From the NCBI GenBank assembly GCA_001801575.1, contig MGYC01000006.1, positions 1-50,676 on the forward strand: 50,676 nt of DNA. The letters run 5' to 3'. The stretch comes from Gammaproteobacteria bacterium RIFCSPHIGHO2_12_FULL_41_20. GTDB taxonomy: Bacteria > Pseudomonadota > Gammaproteobacteria > DSM-16500. Each line of letters opens with the position of its first letter. The stretch's first letter is position 1. The notes below the pieces were generated by a model that was given only the letters and a program-made list of their open reading frames with translations, was not told the origin of the DNA and made no database searches. Shown one piece after another: positions 17,183 to 25,138 of this stretch. Both the position numbers and the translations under genes were made by a program.

Positions 17183-18217
17183 CTATCCACCACCATTGCC
17201 ATAAGATAAAGTCACGCTTCTATTGCCAACGTTAACTTCTACAATACCGTCGTAAGGATCAATCTTTGTCACTCTTCCGTAGCCTTTTAGCATATCCCCT
17301 TCCGCCACTGTAACGGTTTCTCCATTATCTGACTTCAACCAAGCACGTCCAGGGATGATGGCTTGTACGGAAAAAGGTATTCTTGGTAAAGGACCTGCTA
17401 CAGGGCTAGCATTATTCGGTGTCACAGCAGATGGTCCTGGCTTTCCTAAAGTTTGATTAACCAATTGGCTAAGCTGACTTTCCATTTCAGTAACACGTGC
17501 GGTTAATACTTGTACTTGCTCACGTAACACTCTATTTTGCACGCTAAACTCAGCCAGTTTTTGGCTTGCTTCCACCTGTAACTGTGTCACTAGTCGCATA
17601 TTTTCTGCTTGCAAAGCAGCCATTTGACTGCCCGGAGCAGCGGTTTCTCCTTGTATAGCAGCTACAGAAGGTAACATAGTAGTAGCGCCTGGTTGCGCTT
17701 GTGTAGGTAATGACTGAGAGGATACTGCGGGTGGCATTGCTGGTGTTGCTGATGCCATCTGTGCTGCCTGTGGAGGAGTAGCGGCTGGCGCAGATTGCGG
17801 TATCAATGCTGTAGCCACTGTCGATACCGTTGGCGGTGATGTTGGAGTAACAGTCGCTTGAGCTTGCTGGGGAACAGCTGGCACTGCTGATATTACATGT
17901 GGTTGCTGCGCCACTGAGGCAGGAGCAGTAGGTTTAGCTGCAGCCACTAAAGAGGAGGTATCGCTCGGAACAATATTCGTAGAAGGTGTTGTTGACGTAG
18001 AAGTTAACATGCGATAAATAACCAATACCAATATAACAAATATAATCCCTCCTACTGCCATCCGCCTAAGATTTGGCAAATGGGATAGCAAGCTTACCTT
18101 GGGGGAGGCAGTAACAGCAGGTTTTTTCTCTTCTTCTACTTCATAATTAGCTTCATCATCAGAAAAATGATATTCGCTGTCTTCTTGCCCTTCATATTTA
18201 TCATCTCTATCAATCAT
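17183..18217 (-). CDS. dotF: Dot/Icm inner-membrane protein DotF (IcmG)
   Basis: DotF/IcmG is a bitopic inner-membrane protein of the core complex that associates with DotG. At 344 residues it is longer than the Legionella protein (about 269). It has an acidic cytoplasmic N-terminus (GQEDSEYHFSDDEANYEVEEE), one membrane segment at about residues 54-70 (VGGIIFVILVLVIYRML), a long Pro/Ala/Thr/Gln-rich linker (about 75-190), a heptad-like coiled coil (about 195-250), and a compact C-terminal domain (IPFSVQAIIPGRAWLKSDNG). The extra length is in the low-complexity linker. AGAGG lies eight bases upstream. It starts 51 bases after dotG ends. Confidence 0.93.
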   Translation of the reverse strand: MIDRDDKYEGQEDSEYHFSDDEANYEVEEEKKPAVTASPKVSLLSHLPNLRRMAVGGIIFVILVLVIYRMLTSTSTTPSTNIVPSDTSSLVAAAKPTAPASVAQQPHVISAVPAVPQQAQATVTPTSPPTVSTVATALIPQSAPAATPPQAAQMASATPAMPPAVSSQSLPTQAQPGATTMLPSVAAIQGETAAPGSQMAALQAENMRLVTQLQVEASQKLAEFSVQNRVLREQVQVLTARVTEMESQLSQLVNQTLGKPGPSAVTPNNASPVAGPLPRIPFSVQAIIPGRAWLKSDNGETVTVAEGDMLKGYGRVTKIDPYDGIVEVNVGNRSVTLSYGNGGG

Positions 18218-18268
18218 ATCCTGGCCTCTTGTGACTTCCTTGCTAATTAGCTCTTATCACAAAAACAA

Positions 18269-20644
18269 TCATACTGTTACATCAGACATAAATAATATAC
18301 CTAAGCCCACCCCAGAATCCACCTTTACTGTAGGAGGAATGTTTACATAGTTTTGCACCGTATTTCCAATTGTTTGCCCTACCTGCCCTAACCCAACTGC
18401 GATATTTTGTCCAGGACTTAATTGAGGATGTGTCGTGCTAGTACCAAAAATACCTGTCGTAGTTGTCGCACCAGAAGTGGTAATTGCATTTGCATAACCC
18501 GTAATAAAGGAAGATGCCATCATCGCTCCATAACGTTTTAAATAATGGTAATCAACCTGGCTAGCTAACACGGTTCGTGCTGTGTCCGGATCGATAGCAA
18601 AAGCGTTGATTGACTTTGATTGTGACCAGGCATCCATATTCATCAAATTAAAAGACAAACCAACACGATCCAACTGTCCAGTAGTACTTTGTGTTACACT
18701 CAACTTTCCTAACAGTTTTGCGCCCTTAAATGGACCAGAAACAATCGTTGCCATCACTGGCGTAGTTGGATAATCACTATCAACAGCGGTATCTAATACC
18801 GCAAAAGCAATAGTCCCTGCTTTGATAACCGCTGATTTTGCTGCTTCCGCAGCTGCCGACCCTCCTCCTGCTTTACCTGTAGCCGATGTCTCTTTCGATG
18901 TCGATGACGTTGCTGCCGCCCCCTCTCGATAAGACATTGCTGGGGGCTGCCATGATGTAATCAACTGCTGGGATTGCGCAGACATCTCAGACATTAACGC
19001 TTGTATTCTCTCTGCCCTTGCTTGTACTGCTGCAGCTTGGGCTTGTTGCTCAGCCGCTGTAAATTGTGCAACATCTTCAGGAGTACCGGTTGGAACACCC
19101 GTGGGTGTTACACCACTAGCGATACCAGATTCTGCTTGTTGTAACTGTTGCTGTAGCTTAGTAAAATCCGCGGTGCTTGGCACCTCTGAGGTATCTGCAG
19201 TGGCACCCACAGTGAGTAAATTGGCAGGGAGTGGCATAGTTAATGCCTGATACTCCTGAGCTAATGCAGCAGCGGCTTGCGGGGTTAATACTCCGTTCCG
19301 CACCGCTTGTTTCAATGCATTCACGTACTCTCCTAAAGAAGCATTATTACCTTGCAATGCTTGTAACTGTTGTGCTTCTTTACGTAATGCAAGTAACTTT
19401 TGATAACTATCCATCAATGATTTTGCTGCATCTGGAGAAAGTTGCTTCTCTGCCACCAGTTTATTTACTAATGCTTGATAATCTTGCTGCGATGTACCTG
19501 CATGCATCGCATTAGCTAATTGTGCTGCCGCCTCAGGCGTTAACTGTTTATTTTTTACTAAATCTTCCAATTGTCGATCTGCTACCAACTGCGCCTGTTG
19601 CGTCAAATCATTCAGCGTAGAATTAGGCCCTAATGCTAAACGTTGTTTCTGATATTGCGCCAGCAATTTTGCTGCTACAGCAGGCGTTAACTTTCCCTCG
19701 GCAACCAATTTCCGCAATGCGGCTGCATATTGAGACACTGGAAGATTTTGCTTGAGTAAATCTGCTAACTGTTTTTCTACATCAGGGGTAATTTGCCCTT
19801 GTTGCGCCATTTGTTGTAGCTGAAACTCCCCTTGTCTCGCCATTTCTTGCGCACGCTGCTGTGCATACTGGGCAAGCAATTGTTGCGCTGTATCAGGAGA
19901 TATCTTACCTTCTGCAACCAGGCGATTTAGCGCATTTGCATATTGAGCGGGAGATACTCCTTCCTTTTGCAATGCTAATAATTGATTCGCTACAGAGAGT
20001 GGAAGCTGTCCCGACTTAATCAAATTATCCATGGCATTGGCACTTTGCTGCAACAATGCATTAGCATGCTGTGCTTTATAACGTGCTAAAAGTTGACGTG
20101 CTTGCTCTGGCGTCAGCTTTCCTGACTTTACCAGTTGATCTAACATAGCCGCATATTGCTCAACAGGAACATTTTGATTTGCCATTTCTTGTAACTGGCT
20201 AGCTAAATCTGGCGATATACTGCCTTGTTTTACCCAATCATCGAGATCATATTTCACATTACTGGATTCTTCAGGGCAAATAATATTGCACTGCCCTATA
20301 CCAGCAGCGGCCAAAGGCTGTGGCTGTTGGCCAGGAATATTAACTAATGTTGGTACAGCGCTGCCTCCAGATATTTGTGCCTGCTGTGCTGCTTGCACAT
20401 TAGCCTGTGCTAAGGCTCGGTAATACTCTGGGGTTAATTGACCACCCGGAACAGATTGCAATCCTCCAGGTGCACTGGCTACACGCGAAGGACCCGTTGT
20501 ATCTGTAGCACCGGTAAAAAACCGCAACCCTAAATAAACAAAAAAACCAATGCCAACTACTGCTGCGAGTAAAAAGAAAATTCGAGAACGCGCATCAAGA
20601 TGTGAAAAAAAATTAAACTTAATATTAGGAAGTTTAAACGCCAT
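18269..20644 (-). CDS. dotG: Dot/Icm core channel protein DotG (IcmE), VirB10-like
   Basis: DotG spans both membranes and forms the central channel of the core complex. At 791 residues it is shorter than Legionella DotG (about 1048). It has a short cytoplasmic N-terminus, a membrane segment at about residues 21-43 (RIFFLLAAVVGIGFFVYLGL), a repeat region at about 130-465 built from units containing LVxxGKLTPxxAxxLLAxYxxQ, a Gln/Ala-rich coiled segment, and a C-terminal VirB10/TrbI-like domain from about 590 (AGTIAFAVLDTAVDSDYPTTP, ATIVSGPFKGAKLLG). The size difference is explained by fewer or different repeats. Its ATG overlaps the dotH stop (TAATG), so translation is coupled. Confidence 0.96.
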   Translation of the reverse strand: MAFKLPNIKFNFFSHLDARSRIFFLLAAVVGIGFFVYLGLRFFTGATDTTGPSRVASAPGGLQSVPGGQLTPEYYRALAQANVQAAQQAQISGGSAVPTLVNIPGQQPQPLAAAGIGQCNIICPEESSNVKYDLDDWVKQGSISPDLASQLQEMANQNVPVEQYAAMLDQLVKSGKLTPEQARQLLARYKAQHANALLQQSANAMDNLIKSGQLPLSVANQLLALQKEGVSPAQYANALNRLVAEGKISPDTAQQLLAQYAQQRAQEMARQGEFQLQQMAQQGQITPDVEKQLADLLKQNLPVSQYAAALRKLVAEGKLTPAVAAKLLAQYQKQRLALGPNSTLNDLTQQAQLVADRQLEDLVKNKQLTPEAAAQLANAMHAGTSQQDYQALVNKLVAEKQLSPDAAKSLMDSYQKLLALRKEAQQLQALQGNNASLGEYVNALKQAVRNGVLTPQAAAALAQEYQALTMPLPANLLTVGATADTSEVPSTADFTKLQQQLQQAESGIASGVTPTGVPTGTPEDVAQFTAAEQQAQAAAVQARAERIQALMSEMSAQSQQLITSWQPPAMSYREGAAATSSTSKETSATGKAGGGSAAAEAAKSAVIKAGTIAFAVLDTAVDSDYPTTPVMATIVSGPFKGAKLLGKLSVTQSTTGQLDRVGLSFNLMNMDAWSQSKSINAFAIDPDTARTVLASQVDYHYLKRYGAMMASSFITGYANAITTSGATTTTGIFGTSTTHPQLSPGQNIAVGLGQVGQTIGNTVQNYVNIPPTVKVDSGVGLGILFMSDVTV

Positions 20645-21744
20645 TAGAACCCCTCAATCTTAAGTTCAATAGGTTCCCCATAGCGTGAAACTAACACAGA
20701 AGCAGCCTTTTGCATTTCATATGCTTGCATACCATCAGGGCTCATCATTTTTCCTACCCATCCCGGGGAAAGTACCGTTAGCCGCGTACGCAGGTACATT
20801 GTATCCCCCAACAACCATGCCTGACAATCACCCCCTTTTACCATCAATGCTTTACTTCCCGATGGCGCAACACCATCTAATACATTAAGCAGCAATTGAT
20901 TGGCACTCTCTGGAAGGGCTGTGCCTATTGGCAAATCTTTCGTATTGGGTCCTAAGCCAGAAACATGAATATCCACGCGATAATCTACCACCCGTTGCCC
21001 AGACACCAATTCCAAAGTAACAGGTGTAGGTAACCCTGCAAGTCGAATAACCATATTCCCTGCCATATACGGTGCAACAGCTTGCATCAACATGACATTA
21101 CTTTTTCCATCCCACTGAATGTTAACGTTCTTGGGATTACCAATATCAAAGGCCGCAATAGGCCAAGGTGAGCCAGTTGAATCTACAAATACTAATGAAC
21201 TCACATAACCTTGCGCCAAACGAATAGCAGGTGGTGTAGTTCCTGGTGCTAAATTAATAATTAGTGTCGTAGACACTGGCTTAGGTGGAATGGTTGCAGG
21301 AATAGAGGCTGCACGCTGTGCTGCATCGATCTCCTGACGTAATTGTACAACTTGCTGTGGCGTTAATGGCATGTTTTTTTGCAGCATTGTATCAAATGCA
21401 GCAGTTGCATCAGGCTGCGGCGGAATCTGAGAAGGCGGCGCTGCATTTAACATGACTTGCTGGGATTGCTCATAAGTTAAGGGCAACCTAGGATTTTTAC
21501 TTACAACAGAAGATTGTCCAGAAATAGCGGATGAATTATTAGTATTAAACGCCACTGAGGGTGCTGCTGTCGCAGATTGTCCTTGAGTAAGACCATTGTT
21601 TTGTAACCACTGTTGAAATTGCCCATCTCCTGTGGCGGAAGAAGGCGTTGTTGTCGCATCTGCTAATGATGATTGTGCCCATACATTCTGCGGCATACTA
21701 ATCCATGCCAACAATAAGAATGTAACTCCTCTCATATTTCTCAT
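20644..21744 (-). CDS. dotH: Dot/Icm outer-membrane core protein DotH (IcmK)
   Basis: DotH/IcmK forms the outer-membrane-associated ring around DotG, with DotC and DotD as partners, and is VirB9-like. The 366-residue product (Legionella about 361) starts MRNMRGVTFLLLAWISMPQ, a Sec signal ending near VWAQ. A Gln/Pro-rich segment with PLTPQQVVQLRQEIDAAQRA follows, then the conserved C-terminal beta domain from about residue 165 (PPAIRLAQGYVSSLVFVDST, VVDYRVDIHVSGLGP). The ATG at 21744 has AAGGAG four bases ahead; an upstream TTG at 21768 is rejected. The gene is separated from the dotI array by a 384-base gap full of repeats, which could uncouple expression of the two operon halves. Confidence 0.95.
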   Translation of the reverse strand: MRNMRGVTFLLLAWISMPQNVWAQSSLADATTTPSSATGDGQFQQWLQNNGLTQGQSATAAPSVAFNTNNSSAISGQSSVVSKNPRLPLTYEQSQQVMLNAAPPSQIPPQPDATAAFDTMLQKNMPLTPQQVVQLRQEIDAAQRAASIPATIPPKPVSTTLIINLAPGTTPPAIRLAQGYVSSLVFVDSTGSPWPIAAFDIGNPKNVNIQWDGKSNVMLMQAVAPYMAGNMVIRLAGLPTPVTLELVSGQRVVDYRVDIHVSGLGPNTKDLPIGTALPESANQLLLNVLDGVAPSGSKALMVKGGDCQAWLLGDTMYLRTRLTVLSPGWVGKMMSPDGMQAYEMQKAASVLVSRYGEPIELKIEGF

Positions 21745-21828
21745 GCTTCTCCTTAGCAGGATACCCAACCCATATAGAAGAATCTTAAGATATTACCATG
21801 AGATTCTCATTACCAAAACATCTAATGA

Positions 21829-21963
21829 ACTCACCTTACGCAATAGTTAAGATTAGCCCTTGCGGGGATCCGGTGCTTCCGCCACCCCGCGTGTAACCAC
21901 GCGGCCCCCCCGGCTGTCAGCACCACCTCCTCGGGCTTAAGGTTCATCTCGCGTAAGGTGAGT
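21829..21963. mobile_element. GC-rich 135-bp relic with 13-bp terminal inverted repeats
   Basis: ACTCACCTTACGC (21829-21841) and GCGTAAGGTGAGT (21951-21963) are perfect inverted ends around a stretch far richer in G and C than its surroundings, including GCGGCCCCCCCGGC. It can fold internally (CCGCGTG/CACGCGG). On the minus strand it reads MNLKPEEVVLTAGGAAWLH and on, which looks like a coding fragment of foreign base composition. It is best explained as an internally deleted insertion sequence or MITE. No family is assigned. It lies in the 384-base gap between dotH and the dotI array, together with the palindrome at 21976-22131. Confidence 0.55.
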
Positions 21964-21975
21964 AATGAAGTCAAC

Positions 21976-22131
21976 TGACTCTCAGAATTCCCAGGAGTTC
22001 CCGCTAACACTGTCATCTTGAGCGTTAGCGAAGCAACTGTCTTAATAAACATCGAAGATTTATTAAGAGGATCCTTCGCTAACGCTCAGGATGACAGTGT
22101 TAGCGGGAACTCCTGGGAATTCTGAGAGTCA
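21976..22131. repeat. Family A palindrome sharing the stop codon of a dotI paralogue
   Basis: The arms TGACTCTCAGAATTCCCAGG... and ...CCTGGGAATTCTGAGAGTCA are perfect inverted repeats over the outer 40 bases and enclose the family core. The left core is mutated (CATCTTGAGCGTTAGCGAAG, then CAACTG). The last three bases of the right arm are the stop codon of the 208-residue dotI paralogue. The palindrome lies 3' of that gene in the operon. Confidence 0.9.
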
Positions 22132-22755
22132 CTTACTCGAATTTACCAGCACATTTTCAATACCAACACCGATCAAGTTATCGAGAGTTGGGACTCTCAC
22201 TACTAACACTTGCAGCACTAATGACTTCGTATAAGTTTTTTCATAGCTGGTATAAGTAATTTCAACTGGCACCTGCACCCACCATGCGTATCTTCCTTGT
22301 AATAATCCTTGGTTTAAAATAAATGGTGCTCCAGCTAAAGTACTGTTTATAAAAAACTTGGAGGCTTGTACAGAGTTATAGTCAGCATAATTATTAATTT
22401 GATTTAAAAAATTTTTCCACCCAGTCCCGGTAAAATATTGCGCTGATCTCGTGAGATCAGCATTATAGTTTACAAAACTAACATTAAATGTCTTAGGTAT
22501 ACTATTCGCAACCCACTGCAATAAGTCTGTTATGCTGAGATAAGACTGCTCTACAGGCACAGGTTTAACAACACGCCAATCATTTTCGACAGGGAATCGC
22601 ATAGGCTGTGGCTTATTAAAAAGCAAGTAAATAGAAATACCCAGCATTGCCAAAATAATTACACTCAAGGAAATCACTATAGCTAACACGACGCGCACAC
22701 CATCGCGATAAAAATCGTCATGAAGAGTAACTACTTGTAGCCCTTCTTCTGCCAT
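22129..22755 (-). CDS. DotI/IcmL-family protein, paralogue 3 of 3
   Basis: DotI is an inner-membrane protein with a VirB8-like periplasmic domain and forms a complex with DotJ. This 208-residue paralogue has a short cytoplasmic N-terminus, a membrane segment at about residues 20-43 (VVLAIVISLSVIILAMLGISI), and the DotI periplasmic signature NVSFVNYNADLTRSAQYFTG followed by GWKNFLNQI. It is third in transcription order. Its low similarity to the other two outside the signature argues for old divergence and separate roles. The stop codon lies at the edge of a family A palindrome. GGGTGA is a modest Shine-Dalgarno sequence. The next upstream paralogue ends four bases before it. Confidence 0.88.
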   Translation of the reverse strand: MAEEGLQVVTLHDDFYRDGVRVVLAIVISLSVIILAMLGISIYLLFNKPQPMRFPVENDWRVVKPVPVEQSYLSITDLLQWVANSIPKTFNVSFVNYNADLTRSAQYFTGTGWKNFLNQINNYADYNSVQASKFFINSTLAGAPFILNQGLLQGRYAWWVQVPVEITYTSYEKTYTKSLVLQVLVVRVPTLDNLIGVGIENVLVNSSK

Positions 22756-22759
22756 CGTA

Positions 22760-23413
22760 TCACCCAGATTGCGTTGTTGATGATGCTGTTATGCTACCTA
22801 TTAATTGTAAAATGCCTAGTCCTTTATAACTTTTCAACAAAGGCTGACGCTGTATAATCATGCTAACTTGTAAGGGATTATAAAACTGCGATGTATTACT
22901 AAATGGCGGCGACCAATACGTTACTAGCAATGTCATTTCTAGTTTCCAGGCATGCGCTCCACCTAATACTCCTGTTGTAACAACTTTGGGTGGCTCTGCA
23001 ATTTGGGCAATAATAACCATCTTTCTATTCGTCAATGCCAAAAGATTATTAGAGGCAGTTAACGCTCTCATGTACTCAATCCAACCATAACTAGTAAAGT
23101 ATTTCTGAGCATTTTGTAATTGTGCACGATAATTAATAAAGTCATAAGAGTAAGTTGCTTGTACCGCCTCGACTGCCCATTCCAGTACATCCTGAGTAGG
23201 AATAGGCTCAGTTAATGGCTCTTCATAAATAAGTCTCCCTGCTTTATCAGCTGCAAAGTAAACAGGCGTCGGCGGATATTTAACTAAATACAATAAAATC
23301 CAAGCTAAAATAACAATAATAATGAAAGAGATGGCTAGTGCACCTAATATCAATTGATATTGACGGCGATAAAACATATTCCGAGCAAAAATCAATGCGA
23401 GTGTATCCGCCAT
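22760..23413 (-). CDS. DotI/IcmL-family protein, paralogue 2 of 3
   Basis: This 217-residue DotI-family protein has a membrane segment at about residues 20-44 (LGALAISFIIIVILAWILLYL) and the signature YSYDFINYRAQLQNAQKYFT followed by GWIEYMRALTASN. The C-terminal half (MTLLVTYWSPPFSNTSQFYN) is the VirB8-like domain. It is nine bases downstream of paralogue 1 and four bases upstream of paralogue 3, so all three are certainly cotranscribed. Tandem icmL genes also occur in Coxiella, which has two. Which copy is the functional equivalent of Legionella DotI cannot be decided by eye. Confidence 0.88.
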   Translation of the reverse strand: MADTLALIFARNMFYRRQYQLILGALAISFIIIVILAWILLYLVKYPPTPVYFAADKAGRLIYEEPLTEPIPTQDVLEWAVEAVQATYSYDFINYRAQLQNAQKYFTSYGWIEYMRALTASNNLLALTNRKMVIIAQIAEPPKVVTTGVLGGAHAWKLEMTLLVTYWSPPFSNTSQFYNPLQVSMIIQRQPLLKSYKGLGILQLIGSITASSTTQSG

Positions 23414-23422
23414 TGCTTATCC

Positions 23423-24022
23423 TTATGACATAACAAACTGATCAATCCCAATCCCTTGAGGATTTATCGTCGTCGGTATTTTGACAATCGTAATGGTTAC
23501 CATATAATTTTGCTGTGATGTTGTATTTGCACTCTGATAAGTAACTAAAAAAGGAATTTGTATTCGCCATACATACCCCAACCCAGGGTAATCCCCTTGG
23601 TTAGAAATGACAGGAGTCCCAGCAACGACGCCATTAACAAACAATTGGTTTTGAATAACCGTTCCTAATAAGCTCTGTACAGAGGCCAAATAATCTCCCC
23701 ACCCATTCTCAGTAAAATAAGGCCGTGTCATATCAATCTCATCACGGTAATTTACAAAATCAAAGGTATAGGCTGCTGTGGCCGCTTTGCTAGCCCAAGT
23801 CAATATTGTATTTGGCAGCAAATTCGGTTCATCATATGGAGACAACCGCATCTCATTATGATTAGGCTCCACAGCAAAAAAAGCAGGCATAGGGCGATGG
23901 AATACCTGATAGAGCAAAATCCCTACAATGCATAATAAAATCACTACGGCAAAGATAATAGCAAAAATAATATGTTGAGAATGGTCTTTGTAAAAAGCAT
24001 TACTGTTTAAAAATCCTTCCAT
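23423..24022 (-). CDS. dotI: DotI/IcmL-family protein, paralogue 1 of 3
   Basis: This 199-residue protein is the first full-length DotI/IcmL gene in transcription order and directly follows dotJ, the position of dotI in Legionella, so the symbol is placed here by synteny. It has a membrane segment at about residues 19-42 (IIFAIIFAVVILLCIVGILLY) and the signature YTFDFVNYRDEIDMTRPYFT with GWGDYLASVQ. The ATG at 24022 has GAGGGA about six bases ahead. A TTG at 24034 would overlap the dotJ stop and is less likely. Length is near that of Legionella DotI (about 212). Confidence 0.88.
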   Translation of the reverse strand: MEGFLNSNAFYKDHSQHIIFAIIFAVVILLCIVGILLYQVFHRPMPAFFAVEPNHNEMRLSPYDEPNLLPNTILTWASKAATAAYTFDFVNYRDEIDMTRPYFTENGWGDYLASVQSLLGTVIQNQLFVNGVVAGTPVISNQGDYPGLGYVWRIQIPFLVTYQSANTTSQQNYMVTITIVKIPTTINPQGIGIDQFVMS

Positions 24023-24030
24023 GTCATCCC

Positions 24031-24246
24031 TCAAGACGGACGTGCGCTGAATGGAATAATCTCACCCTCCGTAGTTGATATATAATAATGCCGCGCAGGT
24101 TGAAATAAAATCAAATAAATAATAGTCACTATCAGTAAAAACATAATAACTATAGATATTAACAATGCCCACAAAGATTTACGATAACAACGTCGATAAA
24201 AATCACTTTGCAATCTTGCTATCTCATGGCGTCGTGCCAACATCAT
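24031..24246 (-). CDS. dotJ: Dot/Icm protein DotJ (IcmM), short DotI-like membrane protein
   Basis: DotJ/IcmM resembles the N-terminal part of DotI without its periplasmic domain, and in Legionella forms a stable inner-membrane complex with DotI. This 71-residue protein has the basic N-terminal helix (EIARLQSDFYRRCYRK) shared with the DotI paralogues, one membrane segment (LWALLISIVIMFLLIVTIIYL), and a short tail HYYISTTEGEIIPF. Legionella IcmM is about 94 residues, so this is a little shorter. AAAGGG lies six bases ahead of the ATG at 24246. Its place between dotK and dotI matches Legionella. It is an intact gene, not a truncated dotI copy. Confidence 0.87.
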   Translation of the reverse strand: MMLARRHEIARLQSDFYRRCYRKSLWALLISIVIMFLLIVTIIYLILFQPARHYYISTTEGEIIPFSARPS

Positions 24247-24281
24247 ATTCACCCTTTAGCCAGGTTCCTGCTGTCGTTTAG

Positions 24282-25022
24282 TTAAACAGGCAATTTCTCT
24301 AAGGTGATTTCAATACGATAATTATCACTCGTATCCCAATCGGTAGAGTTTTTTGCAATAAGATGCCGCCCCCCATACCCTACGCCGTAAAGCACCCGCG
24401 TATTTACACCTGCTGCGCCTAGAAATTTTACTATACTACTTGCTTGATCTTTTGATAATACTGTTCTAACCCGTGCTGAGCCTGTCGCATCTGTATAGGC
24501 AGCAATCGTCACTGACATAGTAGTATACTGATTAATATAACGCGCAACCATATAAAGAATAGAATAAGCTTGGGGACGGATAGTCGCTGTCATAGAATGA
24601 AATAATTGTTCTGAAGATAAAACTAAACGTATTTGATCTCCTAAAACAATCATATTCACACCACGATTTTCTAATTGATCACGCGATGTCGTATATTGGT
24701 CGATATAGGAACCATAAGCCGCGCCAAAAATAGCTCCCTCAGCAGCTCCTGGAATAACCCCAATACCAGAAACAAGACTCCCAGCAACCGCACCGGTCGC
24801 ACCACCTATTAAGGCACCTCTTGTAGCTTGACTGGTATTGCCATAACTATCAGAAATACGGGTGTCTGTCACATTTGACACCATATCCTGAGTATGTTGA
24901 TATCCTTGATCTACCTGACTAGCTGCCTCACGTGCCACCCCAGAAGAAGCACAACCAGACAGCACGAAAATACACGAAAGAATAAAAGAATACATACATA
25001 GAGGTATTAACCTCTCTTTCAT
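24282..25022 (-). CDS. dotK: Dot/Icm lipoprotein DotK (IcmN), OmpA-like
   Basis: DotK/IcmN is a lipoprotein with an OmpA-type peptidoglycan-binding domain, a peripheral part of the core complex. The 246-residue product has a lipobox LSGC (Cys24) after the signal, a glycine-zipper-like stretch (GALIGGATGAVAGSLVSGIG, continuing GAAEGAIFGAAYG) at about residues 68-104, and an OmpA-like domain at about 120-240 (VTIAAYTDATGSARVR, GVGYGG, DNYRIEITLEKL). Legionella DotK is about 189 residues; the glycine-rich part accounts for the difference. The ATG at 25022 has GGGAG closely upstream. The frame stays open upstream to 25133, but that extension has no lipoprotein signal and crosses a repeat fragment. 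Confidence 0.85.
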   Translation of the reverse strand: MKERLIPLCMYSFILSCIFVLSGCASSGVAREAASQVDQGYQHTQDMVSNVTDTRISDSYGNTSQATRGALIGGATGAVAGSLVSGIGVIPGAAEGAIFGAAYGSYIDQYTTSRDQLENRGVNMIVLGDQIRLVLSSEQLFHSMTATIRPQAYSILYMVARYINQYTTMSVTIAAYTDATGSARVRTVLSKDQASSIVKFLGAAGVNTRVLYGVGYGGRHLIAKNSTDWDTSDNYRIEITLEKLPV

Positions 25023-25062
25023 CTTCTCCCATAGAAAAATACCGTAGGATGAAGGATAAAAA

Positions 25063-25095
25063 GATAGGGTCTGCTTACAATTCAAACCTCGGAAC
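25063..25095. repeat. AGGGTCTGCTTACAATTC repeat fragment upstream of dotK
   Basis: This is a divergent copy of the AGGGTCTGTTGACAATTT sequence found at 17113-17142, in the same orientation relative to the operon. It lies in the gap between dotL and dotK. It creates a spurious N-terminal extension (LNCKQTLS) in the dotK frame, parallel to LNCQQTLR in dotE. Confidence 0.45.
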
Positions 25096-25138
25096 AAAAA
25101 AAGACTTTTAAAATAAATAAAAAAACGCATCACTGCTT

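Noticed and set aside
21783-21801. CTTAAGATATTACC upstream of dotH resembling PmrA-type regulatory half-sites
   Set aside because: Only one half-site and the spaced TATT match, the orientation is wrong for dotH, and the region is full of repeats. A single partial match in AT-rich DNA is not support.
21831-22052. A 73-residue leftward frame as a gene
   Set aside because: It runs across the GC-rich relic and the palindrome. The N-terminal part is repeat sequence, so it is a remnant and not an intact gene.
24031-24246. dotJ as a truncated dotI pseudogene
   Set aside because: Size, position between dotK and dotI, and the intact start and stop match the known short DotJ/IcmM.
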